This document shows, piece by piece, positions 54,540-63,217 of a stretch of DNA of 64,000 nucleotides. Where the stretch lies: NCBI RefSeq assembly GCF_001447385.1, contig NZ_LLWQ01000215.1, forward strand, positions 1 to 64,000, read 5' to 3'. Each line of letters starts with the position of its first letter. Positions within the stretch are counted from its first letter, which is position 1. This DNA comes from Paracoccus sp. MKU1. Lineage in GTDB: Bacteria; Pseudomonadota; Alphaproteobacteria; Rhodobacterales; Rhodobacteraceae. The notes under the pieces are model-generated. The model did not search any database, was not told the DNA's origin, and was given only the letters and a program-made list of their open reading frames with translations. Made by a program: the position numbers and the translations under genes.

Positions 54540-55532
54540 ATGCGAGAGACATTGAACCGCGATACCGCGATCAACCTGGCGATCCTTGCCCTGCTGGTCG
54601 CCACCGCCGTCGGCGCGCATCTGGCCGGCAACGGTTTTACCGTCACGCTGGCGACCAAGGCTGCGATCTTCGGCCTGGCCGGGGTGGGGCTGAACCTGGC
54701 GCTCGGCTATGGCGGGCTGATTTCCTTCGGCCATGCCGCCTTCTTCGGCATCGGCGGCTATGTCACCGGGATCCTTGCCAGCCATGCCAGCACGGGCATG
54801 CCCGTCACCAGCCTGCCCTTTACCATCATGGGCAGCAACGAGATGCTGGGCATCTGGCCCATGGCGATGCTGGCGGCGGGGCTGGTGGCGCTGGTCATCG
54901 GCGCGCTCAGCCTGCGCACCTCGGGGGTCTATTTCATCATGGTGACGCTGGCCTTCGCGCAGATGCTTTACTATTTCGCCATCAGCTGGCCGCGCTATGG
55001 CGGCGAGGACGGGCTGAGCTTCTATGTCCGCAACAGCTTCCCCGGCCTCAATACCTTCGCCCCGATCCAGTATTTCGCCATCTGCGCCACGCTGCTGGCC
55101 GTGGCGCTGGTCTTTACCGCCGTGGTCACGCAGTCGCGTTTCGGCCTGGCCTTGCAGGCGGCGCGGCAGAACAGCCAGCGCACCATCGCCGTCGGCATCC
55201 GCCCCTATGCCATCCGGCTGACGGCATTCGTGCTGTCGGGGATGATCGTCGGGCTGGCGGGGTCGCTTTATGCCGACCTCAACCGCTTCGTCAGCCCGGC
55301 CATGCTGTCCTGGCACATGTCGGGCGAGATCATGGTCTTCGTCATCCTGGGCGGCGTGGGGCGGCTTTGCGGCCCGGTCGCGGGTGCGGCGATCTTCATC
55401 CTGCTGGAGCATGTTCTGGGCGGCATCAGCGATTACTGGCAGGCGCTGCTGGGCCTTCTGCTGCTGGTCATCGTGCTGTTCGCGCCGGGCGGGCTGATCG
55501 GCATCGTCACGCGGAGGGGCCGCCATGCCTGA
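54540..55532 (+). CDS. livM: Branched-chain amino acid-type ABC permease LivM
   Basis: A 330-residue permease with GLNLALGYGGLISFGHAAFFG and GGVGRLCGPVAGAAIF. It overlaps livG by 8 bases. Confidence 0.93.
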   Translation: MRETLNRDTAINLAILALLVATAVGAHLAGNGFTVTLATKAAIFGLAGVGLNLALGYGGLISFGHAAFFGIGGYVTGILASHASTGMPVTSLPFTIMGSNEMLGIWPMAMLAAGLVALVIGALSLRTSGVYFIMVTLAFAQMLYYFAISWPRYGGEDGLSFYVRNSFPGLNTFAPIQYFAICATLLAVALVFTAVVTQSRFGLALQAARQNSQRTIAVGIRPYAIRLTAFVLSGMIVGLAGSLYADLNRFVSPAMLSWHMSGEIMVFVILGGVGRLCGPVAGAAIFILLEHVLGGISDYWQALLGLLLLVIVLFAPGGLIGIVTRRGRHA

Positions 55533-56285
55533 ACCGAAACTCAACGAACCCATCCTGGAGATCCGCGGCCTGCGCAAGTCCTTTGGCGCGCTGGTGGCGA
55601 CCGACGATGTCAGCCTGGACCTGCGCCCGGGCGAGATCCACGCCCTGATCGGCCCGAACGGCGCCGGCAAGTCCACGCTGATCAAGCAGATCGTCGGCGA
55701 GATCCGGCCCGACGCCGGCAGCATCCGCTTCGAGGGGCAGGTGATCGATACGCTGGACGCGGCGGCGCGGGCGCGGCTGGGGCTGGCGCGCAGCTTCCAG
55801 GTGTCCTCGGTGATCCCGGACTTCACCGTACTGCAAAACGTCATGCTGGCGGTGGCCGGGGCCAGCGGCGCGGTGTTCCGCTTTCACCTGCCGGCGCTGG
55901 CCGACCGCAAGCTGACCGAACCCGCCCTGTTCCATATCGAGCAGGCGGGCCTAGCCGGGCGGCATCTTGTCCCCGCCGCTACCCTTTCGCATGGCGAGCG
56001 CCGCAAGCTGGAGATCGCCATGGCGCTGGCCCTGCGCCCGCGCGCCTTCCTGCTGGACGAGCCCATGGCCGGCATGGGGCTGGAGGGTGGGCGGCAGCTG
56101 ACCGGCATCCTGGCCGAGCTGCGCAACGAGGCGCCGATCCTGCTGGTCGAACATGACATGGACGCGGTCTTTGCGCTGGCCGACCGCATTTCGGTGCTGG
56201 TCTATGGCCGCATCATCGCCACAGGCAGCGTGGCCGAGATCCGCGCCAATCCCGAGGTGCGGCGCTCCTATCTGGGAGAGGAGGC

Positions 56286-56289
<4 letters not shown>
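55525..56289 (+). CDS. livG: Branched-chain amino acid-type ABC ATPase LivG
   Basis: 254 residues. Walker A GPNGAGKST, signature LSHGERRKLEIAMAL, in which His replaces Gly as common in LivG, and Walker B AFLLDEPMAGMG. The adenine-binding LGLARSFQ is present. Confidence 0.94.
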
Positions 56290-56975
<686 letters not shown>

Positions 56976-57797
56976 ATGGCGACGACGATTTACCGGGGGA
57001 TGACCCGCCAGGAACTGGACACGGCCTACAGCAACACCGGCCGCCTCGCGGATTTTCCGGGGCTGATGCGCGATTTCCGCGCCCGCAGCGCGGCCTTCTA
57101 TGCCACGCATGACTGCCGGCGGGATTTGCGCTATGGCCCCGGCGCGCGCCAGACCTGTGACTGGTTCGCCAGCGGCAGGCCGGATGCGCCGATCTTCGTC
57201 TTCATCCACGGCGGCTATTGGCAGAGCTGCGTCAAGGAGGATTTCGCCTTCTGCGCCGCCGGTCCCATGGCGCGCGGCCATGACGTGATCCTGGCCGAAT
57301 ACACGCTGGCGCCCCAGGCTTCGATGACGCAGATCGTGGCCGAGATCGGCCGGCTGCTCGACCATCTCGCGCCCCGGCTTGCCGGGCGGCGGCTCTGCCT
57401 GGCCGGGCACTCCGCCGGCGGGCATCTGGCGGCCATGCATCGCGGCCACCCGGCGGTGGCTTCGGTGCTGGCGATCAGCGGGCTTTTCGATCTGGAGCCG
57501 ATCAGCCTCGGGCAATTGAACGACAAGCTGCAACTGACCCATGCCGAGATCGCCGCTTGCAGCCCGCAGCGGATCATCGCGGCGGGGGCGCCCATGCTGG
57601 TTGCGGTCGGGGCAGGGGAACTGCCGGAACTGGTCCGGCAATCCGACGATTACGCCCAAGCCTGCCGGCGGGCGGGCGAGCAGGTGGCCCTGCTGCATGT
57701 GCCCGGCTGCGACCATTTCCAGGTGCTGGACGATCTGGCGGACCCGACCGGGGCGCAATTGACGGCGCTTGCCGGGCTCGGCTCGCCAGAGACTTAG
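56976..57797 (+). CDS. Alpha/beta hydrolase, arylformamidase-like
   Basis: A 273-residue hydrolase with HGGYWQSCVKEDF, nucleophile GHSAGGHLA and His in GCDHFQVLDDL. The HGGYW motif and overall pattern resemble eukaryotic/bacterial kynurenine formamidases (AFMID type). N-formylanthranilate or N-formylkynurenine hydrolysis would feed anthranilate to the operon; this is inference. It starts right after the livF stop. Confidence 0.83.
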   Translation: MATTIYRGMTRQELDTAYSNTGRLADFPGLMRDFRARSAAFYATHDCRRDLRYGPGARQTCDWFASGRPDAPIFVFIHGGYWQSCVKEDFAFCAAGPMARGHDVILAEYTLAPQASMTQIVAEIGRLLDHLAPRLAGRRLCLAGHSAGGHLAAMHRGHPAVASVLAISGLFDLEPISLGQLNDKLQLTHAEIAACSPQRIIAAGAPMLVAVGAGELPELVRQSDDYAQACRRAGEQVALLHVPGCDHFQVLDDLADPTGAQLTALAGLGSPET

Positions 57798-58075
57798 GTC
57801 CGCGCGCTCGAAGACCGGCAGATTTGTCGCCCGATATGTTGCGGGAAGCGCCCGATATGCGCCGGCCGCCGGGCCGTGCCGCGCGCCGTTGTCAGCCCGC
57901 CCCGCTTCAGCGCCGAGGCGCAGTAGCGTGTCGCCGTGCCGGCGGTAAAGCGGCCCTGGCGCTGAATATGCGGTCGGGGAGCCTTCCGGCATAATGGCAG
58001 CATCATCTAGCATGCTGTGCGATTTTGAACTGCCCGCCCTCACGTCGCGCAGGCAGGGCAGGGGGCGGCCGCTGC
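57798..58075. other. Intergenic region with a short direct repeat
   Basis: No gene supported. CGCCCGATATG occurs at 57828-57838 and 57849-57859, a 21-bp period (two helical turns). The region marks the end of the aromatic operon and the 3' side of the small minus-strand gene. No convincing terminator was found. Confidence 0.3.
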
Positions 58076-58363
58076 TCAGCGGTTGCTGTCGATCCAGCGC
58101 GACAGAAGCTGGCGGTCGCGGAAGCATTCGTCGGGCACCGCGCGGCGCTTGATGCGGGCGATGCGTTCGGCGAAGGCGACCTGTTTCGAGGTCGGCAGGC
58201 CCGTGACCGGTTTCATCCGGGCCTGTGCCTCGATCCAGGCGCTGAGCGTGCGGCGGTCCTGCTGCACCTCCCAAGGCAGAAGCGTCTGGTTCCTCAGGGC
58301 AAGCGAGCGGGCATAGGCGATCTGGCGCGGCGTGGCCGGCAGGGCAAAGGTGGTGGCATCCAT
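58076..58363 (-). CDS. Small protein with two tandem motif copies, under LexA-type promoter
   Basis: A 95-residue basic protein I cannot name. Residues 11-47 and 58-94 align without gaps at an offset of 47, with 13 identities: Thr, Gln, Ala, Ala, Ala, Pro, Glu, Asp, Arg, Leu, Ser, Trp, Ile (TPRQIAYA.. to LSAWIEAQ and TSKQVAFA.. to LSRWIDSN). I recall similar QxAxA...P...D...SxxI units as tails on plasmid topoisomerases. GGGAG lies upstream of the ATG. The promoter has a consensus LexA box, so it should be induced by DNA damage. Confidence 0.75.
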   Translation of the reverse strand: MDATTFALPATPRQIAYARSLALRNQTLLPWEVQQDRRTLSAWIEAQARMKPVTGLPTSKQVAFAERIARIKRRAVPDECFRDRQLLSRWIDSNR

Positions 58364-58392
58364 GGCGGATCTCCCTTGCGGATCATGCTCGC

Positions 58393-58421
58393 AATATAGA
58401 ACATACAGAGAACAAAATCAA
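58393..58421 (-). promoter_or_regulatory. LexA-regulated promoter of the 95-residue protein gene
   Basis: On the minus strand, TTGATT (58421-58416), a 17-bp spacer and TATATT (58398-58393) form a good sigma-70 promoter. The spacer contains GTTC-TCTGTAT-GTTC (58413-58399), the GTTC-N7-GTTC box of Rhodobacter-type LexA. The box lies exactly between -35 and -10, about 36 to 50 bp before the start codon. Confidence 0.8.
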
Positions 58422-58544
58422 TCCGGCCCGCATCCGCGCGCGGGCCGCCGCCATGGGCCGGCCGGGAAATCGCTAGGCCGGAATATCGCGCTCGGCTAAG
58501 ATGCCGGCACAGCAGCCCCGAGAGTTGTCGGTTGAACGGTTGAC

Positions 58545-59279
58545 ATGGACGCCTGCCTCGCCCCCCGACGCATCCTGTTTGTCGAGGACGACCCGAAACT
58601 GGGCGCCTTCCTGCGGCGCTATTTCGAGGAGGAGGGCTTCGCGGTCGGGATCGCGCAGGATGGCGGCGCGATGTGGCGGGCGCTGGAAGCGGGCGAATTC
58701 GACCTCGTGGTGCTGGATATCGGCCTGCCCGGACGCGACGACGGCTATACGCTCGCCCGCGAGCTGAAGCGCGAGCACGATGTCGGCATCCTGTTCCTCT
58801 CGGCCCGGCAGGAGCCGATAGACCGGATCGTCGGGCTGGAGATCGGCGCCGACGACTTCCTGGTCAAGCCCTTCGAGCCGCGCGAGCTGCTGGCCCGGCT
58901 GCGGGCGATCCTGCGGCGGCTGCCGGCGGCCCGGGCCGCGGCACCTGCGGCACCCGGCGCGGCGGCGGTCCGCGTTCTGGGCTTCGATCACTGGCGGCTG
59001 GATCTGGAGGCGCGGCTGCTGCTCGACGCGGCGGGCCGGGCGCAGGCGCTGACCACGCAGGAATTCAACCTGCTCAGCGCCCTGGCGCAGCGGCCCGGCC
59101 GGGTCCTGAGCCGCGACCAGCTGCTGGACCTGACCGTCGGCCGGCACTGGTCCCCCTATGACCGCTCGATCGACGTGATGATCGGCAAGATCCGCCGCAA
59201 GATCGGCGATACCGGCCCCGAGCATCGCCGCATCCGCACCATCCGGGGGGCGGGCTACATGTTCTCGCCCGATCCCTGA
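58545..59279 (+). CDS. OmpR/PhoB-family response regulator
   Basis: 244 residues: receiver domain (phospho-acceptor Asp58 in VVLDIGLPG, acidic EDD at 14-16, Lys108 in VKPF), an Ala/Pro linker, and a C-terminal winged helix (LTTQEFNLLSALAQRPGRVLSRDQLL split over the domain, RTIRGAGYMF). It is probably the output protein of the permease-kinase system on the other strand; tandem TTACAC repeats before fmdA are its likely site. Its last 25 bases overlap the convergent receiver-kinase gene. Confidence 0.9.
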   Translation: MDACLAPRRILFVEDDPKLGAFLRRYFEEEGFAVGIAQDGGAMWRALEAGEFDLVVLDIGLPGRDDGYTLARELKREHDVGILFLSARQEPIDRIVGLEIGADDFLVKPFEPRELLARLRAILRRLPAARAAAPAAPGAAAVRVLGFDHWRLDLEARLLLDAAGRAQALTTQEFNLLSALAQRPGRVLSRDQLLDLTVGRHWSPYDRSIDVMIGKIRRKIGDTGPEHRRIRTIRGAGYMFSPDP

Positions 59280-60361
59280 GCCGGCGGCAGGCAGGGCAGT
59301 TCCAGCACCGCGCAGGCGCCGCCGGCTTCGGCGTTGCGGATGCGGAAGCTGCCGCCGCTGACCAGTGCCATGTGCTGGATCATCGGCAGCCCCAGCCCGG
59401 TGCCCTCGGATTTCGTCGTGAACAGCGGCTCCAGCGCCCGGTGCAGCCCCTCCTCCGACAGGCCGGGACCGTCGTCCCGCACCGTCAGCCGCGCATAATC
59501 GCCGCCGCGCCAGACCCGACCGAGCCGCACCTCGACCCGGCCCCGGCCTTCGGTCGCGTCCCGGGCGTTGATCAGCAGGTTGACGAGGGCGGCCTCGAAC
59601 TGCCCGGCATCGACCGGGGCGGCGATGGCCTGTCCGGGCAGGTCGAGCGCCAACTGCATCCCGGCGCAAAGCGTGCGCTGCATCATCGCCGTCACGCGGG
59701 CGACCGGGTCGCGCAGGTCGGCAAGCACCGATCGCGGCGGGCTGCTGCGGGAAAAGCCGATCAGCCGCGACACCAGCTCCGAGGCGGTGGCCGAGGCGTC
59801 CAGCGCATCGCCGGCATAGGGCCGCAGCGCGTCCTGCGGCGGTAGGCGCTGGCCGATGACCGACAGGTTGGCATGGATGACCGCCAGCATGTTCTTGAAG
59901 TCGTGCGACAGCCCGGTCGCCAGCCGCGCCGCCGCCTCCATCTGGCGCATCAGCGCCAGCTCCTGCTCGGCGCGGCGCTTTTCGCGGCGCAGGTCGCAAA
60001 GCTGGTAGCAGCGCTCCAGCGCCTGCATCAGCTCGTCCAGGAAGAAGGGCTTGCGCAGATAGTCATAGGCGCCGGCCTGGAGCGCGGCGACGGCGCTGTC
60101 CACCGTGGCATAGGCGGTCATGATGACGATGACCAGCTCGGGGCGGGCGGCGCGCAGCCGGCGGGCAAGGCTGGTGCCGTCCTCGCCGCCCAGCCGGATG
60201 TCGAGCAGCACGACCTCGACCTCCTCGGCCTCCAGCAGCGCCAGCGCCGTCGGCCCGTCGGGCGCGGCCAGGCATTCGACCCCTTCCAGCGCCCGCGAGG
60301 TCGAGACCGAGAAGTCGAGATCGTCGTCGACGATCATCAGGCGGCGGGCCGGCGCGCTCAT
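59255..60361 (-). CDS. Receiver domain-histidine kinase protein (REC-HisKA-HATPase)
   Basis: A 368-residue soluble protein with no membrane segment. Residues about 6-120 form a receiver (Asp54 in VVLLDIRLGG, Lys in LRKPFF); about 125-200 a short coiled coil and HisKA domain with His153 (GLSHDFKNML); and about 240-360 a HATPase domain (INARDATEG, DDGPGLS, TGLGLPMIQ). The order receiver-then-kinase suggests it receives phosphate from the membrane kinase encoded just upstream (4-base overlap) and relays or modulates the signal. Confidence 0.88.
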   Translation of the reverse strand: MSAPARRLMIVDDDLDFSVSTSRALEGVECLAAPDGPTALALLEAEEVEVVLLDIRLGGEDGTSLARRLRAARPELVIVIMTAYATVDSAVAALQAGAYDYLRKPFFLDELMQALERCYQLCDLRREKRRAEQELALMRQMEAAARLATGLSHDFKNMLAVIHANLSVIGQRLPPQDALRPYAGDALDASATASELVSRLIGFSRSSPPRSVLADLRDPVARVTAMMQRTLCAGMQLALDLPGQAIAAPVDAGQFEAALVNLLINARDATEGRGRVEVRLGRVWRGGDYARLTVRDDGPGLSEEGLHRALEPLFTTKSEGTGLGLPMIQHMALVSGGSFRIRNAEAGGACAVLELPCLPPAQGSGENM

Positions 60362-63003
60362 CCCGGCTCCGCGATGCTCAGCCGCATGACGGTGCCATCG
60401 GGTCCGGTCCGCTCGATCCAGGCGTCGCCGCCATGCATCTGCGCGACGCGCCGGACCAGCGAAAGCCCAAGGCCGACGCCGGTTTCCTTGGTCGTGACCA
60501 GCGGATCGAAGGCGCGGGCCCGGATCTCGGGCAGCAGGCCGGGGCCGTTATCCTCGACCTCGATGATGCTCATCCCGTCGCCGCGCAGGACGCGCAAGGT
60601 GACGCGGGGCGGGTGCGCCGGCGAGGCGACGGTCTCCGCCGCCTGCCAGCCGTTCTCGACAAGGTTGCGCACCGCGAATTGCAGCCGCGCCGGGTCGCAG
60701 CGCAGCCGCACGTCCGGCGGCACCTCGATCGCGAGGCAGGACCGGGCCGGGTGCTCCCGGACCAGCGCGGCCAGCCAGTCGCCCGGTTCGACCGACACGG
60801 TCTCATGCGCGCCCTGGCGGGCGAAATCCAGCAGGATGTCGATGATCCGGCTGCAACGGCCGATGTTGCGGCGGATGCGCAGCACGTCCTCCTCGGCCTC
60901 GGGGCCGAGGCCCGGATTGCGCGACAGCACCTCGACCGAGCTGGTGATGGTGCCCAGCGGGTTGCGCAGCTCGTGGCTGATGGTGGCCGCGACCTCGCCC
61001 ACCGCGGCCAGGCGCTGGCGGATCGCCAGCTCGCGCTGGGTCGAGGCCAGCCGCCGCAGCGCGCCCAGCAGGTTCTCCTCGGTCAGGCGGCGGCGCTCGT
61101 TGGCCATGACCGCCCAGAAGGCGATCAGCGCCATCACCGGCGCGGCGCCCAGGAACAGCGACAGCGCCAGGTCCGGCTGGTGCAGCCTGCCGGCCAGATG
61201 CCACCCGGCCAGATAGAGCCCGGCCAGCCCGGTCATCAGCAGGGCGAACATCGCCGCGATCTGCCAGATCCGGCGGCCCAGCCGGGGCGAGACCCGGTGC
61301 AGCCGCAACCTGCCGGCTTGCGGATCGCCGATGTCCTGCTGAAGGGCGGGCGAGCGCTTGCAATAGTCGCGGCAATGCGGCTCGAGACTGCAACACAGCG
61401 AGCAGATCGGCCGCTCGTAGAAGGTGCAATAGGCCATGTCGCGCGGCTCGTAGCCATGGCTGCAAATGGCACAGTCGCAGCGCGGGGCATGGCCGAAATC
61501 ATGCATGGGCCGGGCCGCATAGCCCCGGCCGCGCCGCAGCAGGCCGATGGCCGTCGCGGCGACCAGCGACAGGCCGAAGGCGATGGGCGCGGACCAGGCC
61601 TGGGCCAGCGGGCCGGCGGCGCCGAGGAACAGCGCCAGCCCCGCCAGCCCGCCGATGGCCATGCCGCCGCAGCCGACCGGGTTGAAATCCGGCAGATAGG
61701 CGCGCTTGAACTCGATGCGCGCCGGGCTGAGGCGCAACGGCTTCAGGATCGCCAGATCGGCGAAGATCGCCCCCAGCCAGGCCAGGGCCAGATTGGCATA
61801 GATCGCCAGCACCGCCTCGAGCGTCGAGAACACGCCCATGAGCATCAGCGTGCAGCTGATCGTGACATGCAGCAGCAGCCAGATCAGCCGCCCCGGGTGA
61901 TAGCGTGCCAGCCGCAGGAAGAAGTTCGACTGCGCCAGCGACCCGGCATAGGCATTGGTGACGTTGATCTTGATCTGCGCGATCAGCACATAGACCGTGG
62001 CCACCAGCAGCGCGGTCTGCGGGCCGAACAGATATTCGTAGGCGTGGCGGAACATGCCGATGGGCTCGACCGCGACGGCCGGCGCCATGCCGTCGCCGAT
62101 GGCCAGCCATGCCAGAAAGCTGCCCATCAGGATCTTGAGCCCGCCGATCAGGATCCAGCCCGGCCCGGCCAGGATCAGCGCCCCCCACCAGCGCAGCCGG
62201 TCGGTCGCGCGCGGCGACGGCAGGAAGCGCAGGTAATCGACCTGCTCGCCGATTTGCAGCGTCAGCGCGCAGAGCACCCCGATGGCCGAGCCCAGCGACA
62301 GCAGCCCCAGCTCGGGGCCGGGCGCGGCCAGCCAGCGCCGCGCCGCATCCGGGTCGGTCCAGGCGATGGCGGCGAAGGGCAGCAGCGCCAGCACGATCCA
62401 GGGCAGTTGCGTGACGCATTGAAAGCGCGAGATCGCGGTCATCCCGCGCGAGGCGAAGGGCAGGATCGCCAGCGTCGAGAGCAGGTATCCCAGCGGCAGC
62501 GGCAGCCCGAAGCAGACCTTCAGGGCCTGCGCGATGATGACGCCCTCCAGCGCGAAGAAGATGATCGTATAGGTGGCGTAGATCAGCGAGGTGATGGACG
62601 AGCCGATATAGCCGAAGCCCGCGCCGCGCGTCAGCAGGTCCATGTCCACATTCGCCCGGGCCACGTGATAGGCGATGGGCAGGCTGGTGACGAAGATGAA
62701 GACCGAGGCGATCAGCACCGCGACCACCGTGGTCTGCACGCCCCAGGACAGCGTCAGCGCCGCGCCGATCGCCTCGAGCGCCAGGAACGAGATGCCGCCA
62801 AGCGCGGTATGCGCGATGACCGAGGGCGTCCAGCGCCGGTGGCTGGCCGGCGCATAGCGCAGGGCGTAATCCTCGATGGTCTCGTCCGCGACCCAGGACT
62901 GATAGCTGCGCGGCGCGGGCTCCAGCCCCGGAAAGCCGCCCCCGGTCCCCTCCATCGGACCGGGATCGCGGGCGGCGCGGTTCATGTTCATCGGGTCCCC
63001 CAT
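60358..63003 (-). CDS. NCS1 permease-like sensor histidine kinase fusion
   Basis: 881 residues. About 30-495 is a 12-helix domain of the purine-cytosine/NCS1 transporter type. Residues 509-548 hold ten Cys (C509, C511, C514, C526, C534, C537, C538, C544, C548 region) forming a probable zinc or redox module. Two further helices follow (about 585-640), then HisKA with His677 (SHELRNPLG) and a HATPase with Asn784 (VENGW), DNGPGLL and GVGLGLSLV. A nucleobase/amide-sensing transporter-kinase is implied. ATG 62991 with GGGGGA upstream is an alternative start. Divergent from fmdA by 214 bases. Confidence 0.85.
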   Translation of the reverse strand: MGDPMNMNRAARDPGPMEGTGGGFPGLEPAPRSYQSWVADETIEDYALRYAPASHRRWTPSVIAHTALGGISFLALEAIGAALTLSWGVQTTVVAVLIASVFIFVTSLPIAYHVARANVDMDLLTRGAGFGYIGSSITSLIYATYTIIFFALEGVIIAQALKVCFGLPLPLGYLLSTLAILPFASRGMTAISRFQCVTQLPWIVLALLPFAAIAWTDPDAARRWLAAPGPELGLLSLGSAIGVLCALTLQIGEQVDYLRFLPSPRATDRLRWWGALILAGPGWILIGGLKILMGSFLAWLAIGDGMAPAVAVEPIGMFRHAYEYLFGPQTALLVATVYVLIAQIKINVTNAYAGSLAQSNFFLRLARYHPGRLIWLLLHVTISCTLMLMGVFSTLEAVLAIYANLALAWLGAIFADLAILKPLRLSPARIEFKRAYLPDFNPVGCGGMAIGGLAGLALFLGAAGPLAQAWSAPIAFGLSLVAATAIGLLRRGRGYAARPMHDFGHAPRCDCAICSHGYEPRDMAYCTFYERPICSLCCSLEPHCRDYCKRSPALQQDIGDPQAGRLRLHRVSPRLGRRIWQIAAMFALLMTGLAGLYLAGWHLAGRLHQPDLALSLFLGAAPVMALIAFWAVMANERRRLTEENLLGALRRLASTQRELAIRQRLAAVGEVAATISHELRNPLGTITSSVEVLSRNPGLGPEAEEDVLRIRRNIGRCSRIIDILLDFARQGAHETVSVEPGDWLAALVREHPARSCLAIEVPPDVRLRCDPARLQFAVRNLVENGWQAAETVASPAHPPRVTLRVLRGDGMSIIEVEDNGPGLLPEIRARAFDPLVTTKETGVGLGLSLVRRVAQMHGGDAWIERTGPDGTVMRLSIAEPG

Positions 63004-63068
63004 CAGCCGGCGGTTTCCCGTCCCGGTCGGGGGCGGGGCGGAAAGGCCGTTCTCCTCCGGCCGACAGG

Positions 63069-63115
63069 TTACACGTTAATCGGCTTTCCCGCCGCAAATT
63101 ACACAAAATTACACA
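63069..63115. promoter_or_regulatory. TTACAC direct repeats between the sensor kinase gene and fmdA
   Basis: AAATTACACA is repeated exactly head to tail at 63096-63105 and 63106-63115, giving TTACAC-N4-TTACAC. A further TTACAC is at 63069-63074, 30 bp before the first, on the same face of the helix. OmpR/PhoB-type regulators bind direct repeats with 10-11 bp spacing, so this is the probable target of the regulator at 58545-59279. Confidence 0.6.
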
Positions 63116-63217
63116 ACCGCCGGCCCGGGCGCGAATTGCGGTTACAGGGCGGGCGCAGGCTGGATCGGGGCGGACCGTCTCAGGATCGCGCGCCGGCCCC
63201 GGAACTGGGAGGAGAAC

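Noticed and set aside
57794..58006. A 70-codon open frame on the minus strand after the arylformamidase-like gene
   Set aside because: Arg/Ala/Thr-rich composition, no domain, no convincing ribosome site; it looks like a chance frame in GC-rich DNA.
58461..58489. Two copies of GCCGG-N4-TCGC 16 bp apart before the OmpR-type regulator
   Set aside because: Only 11 of 13 bases agree and such GC-rich words are common here; too weak to call an operator.
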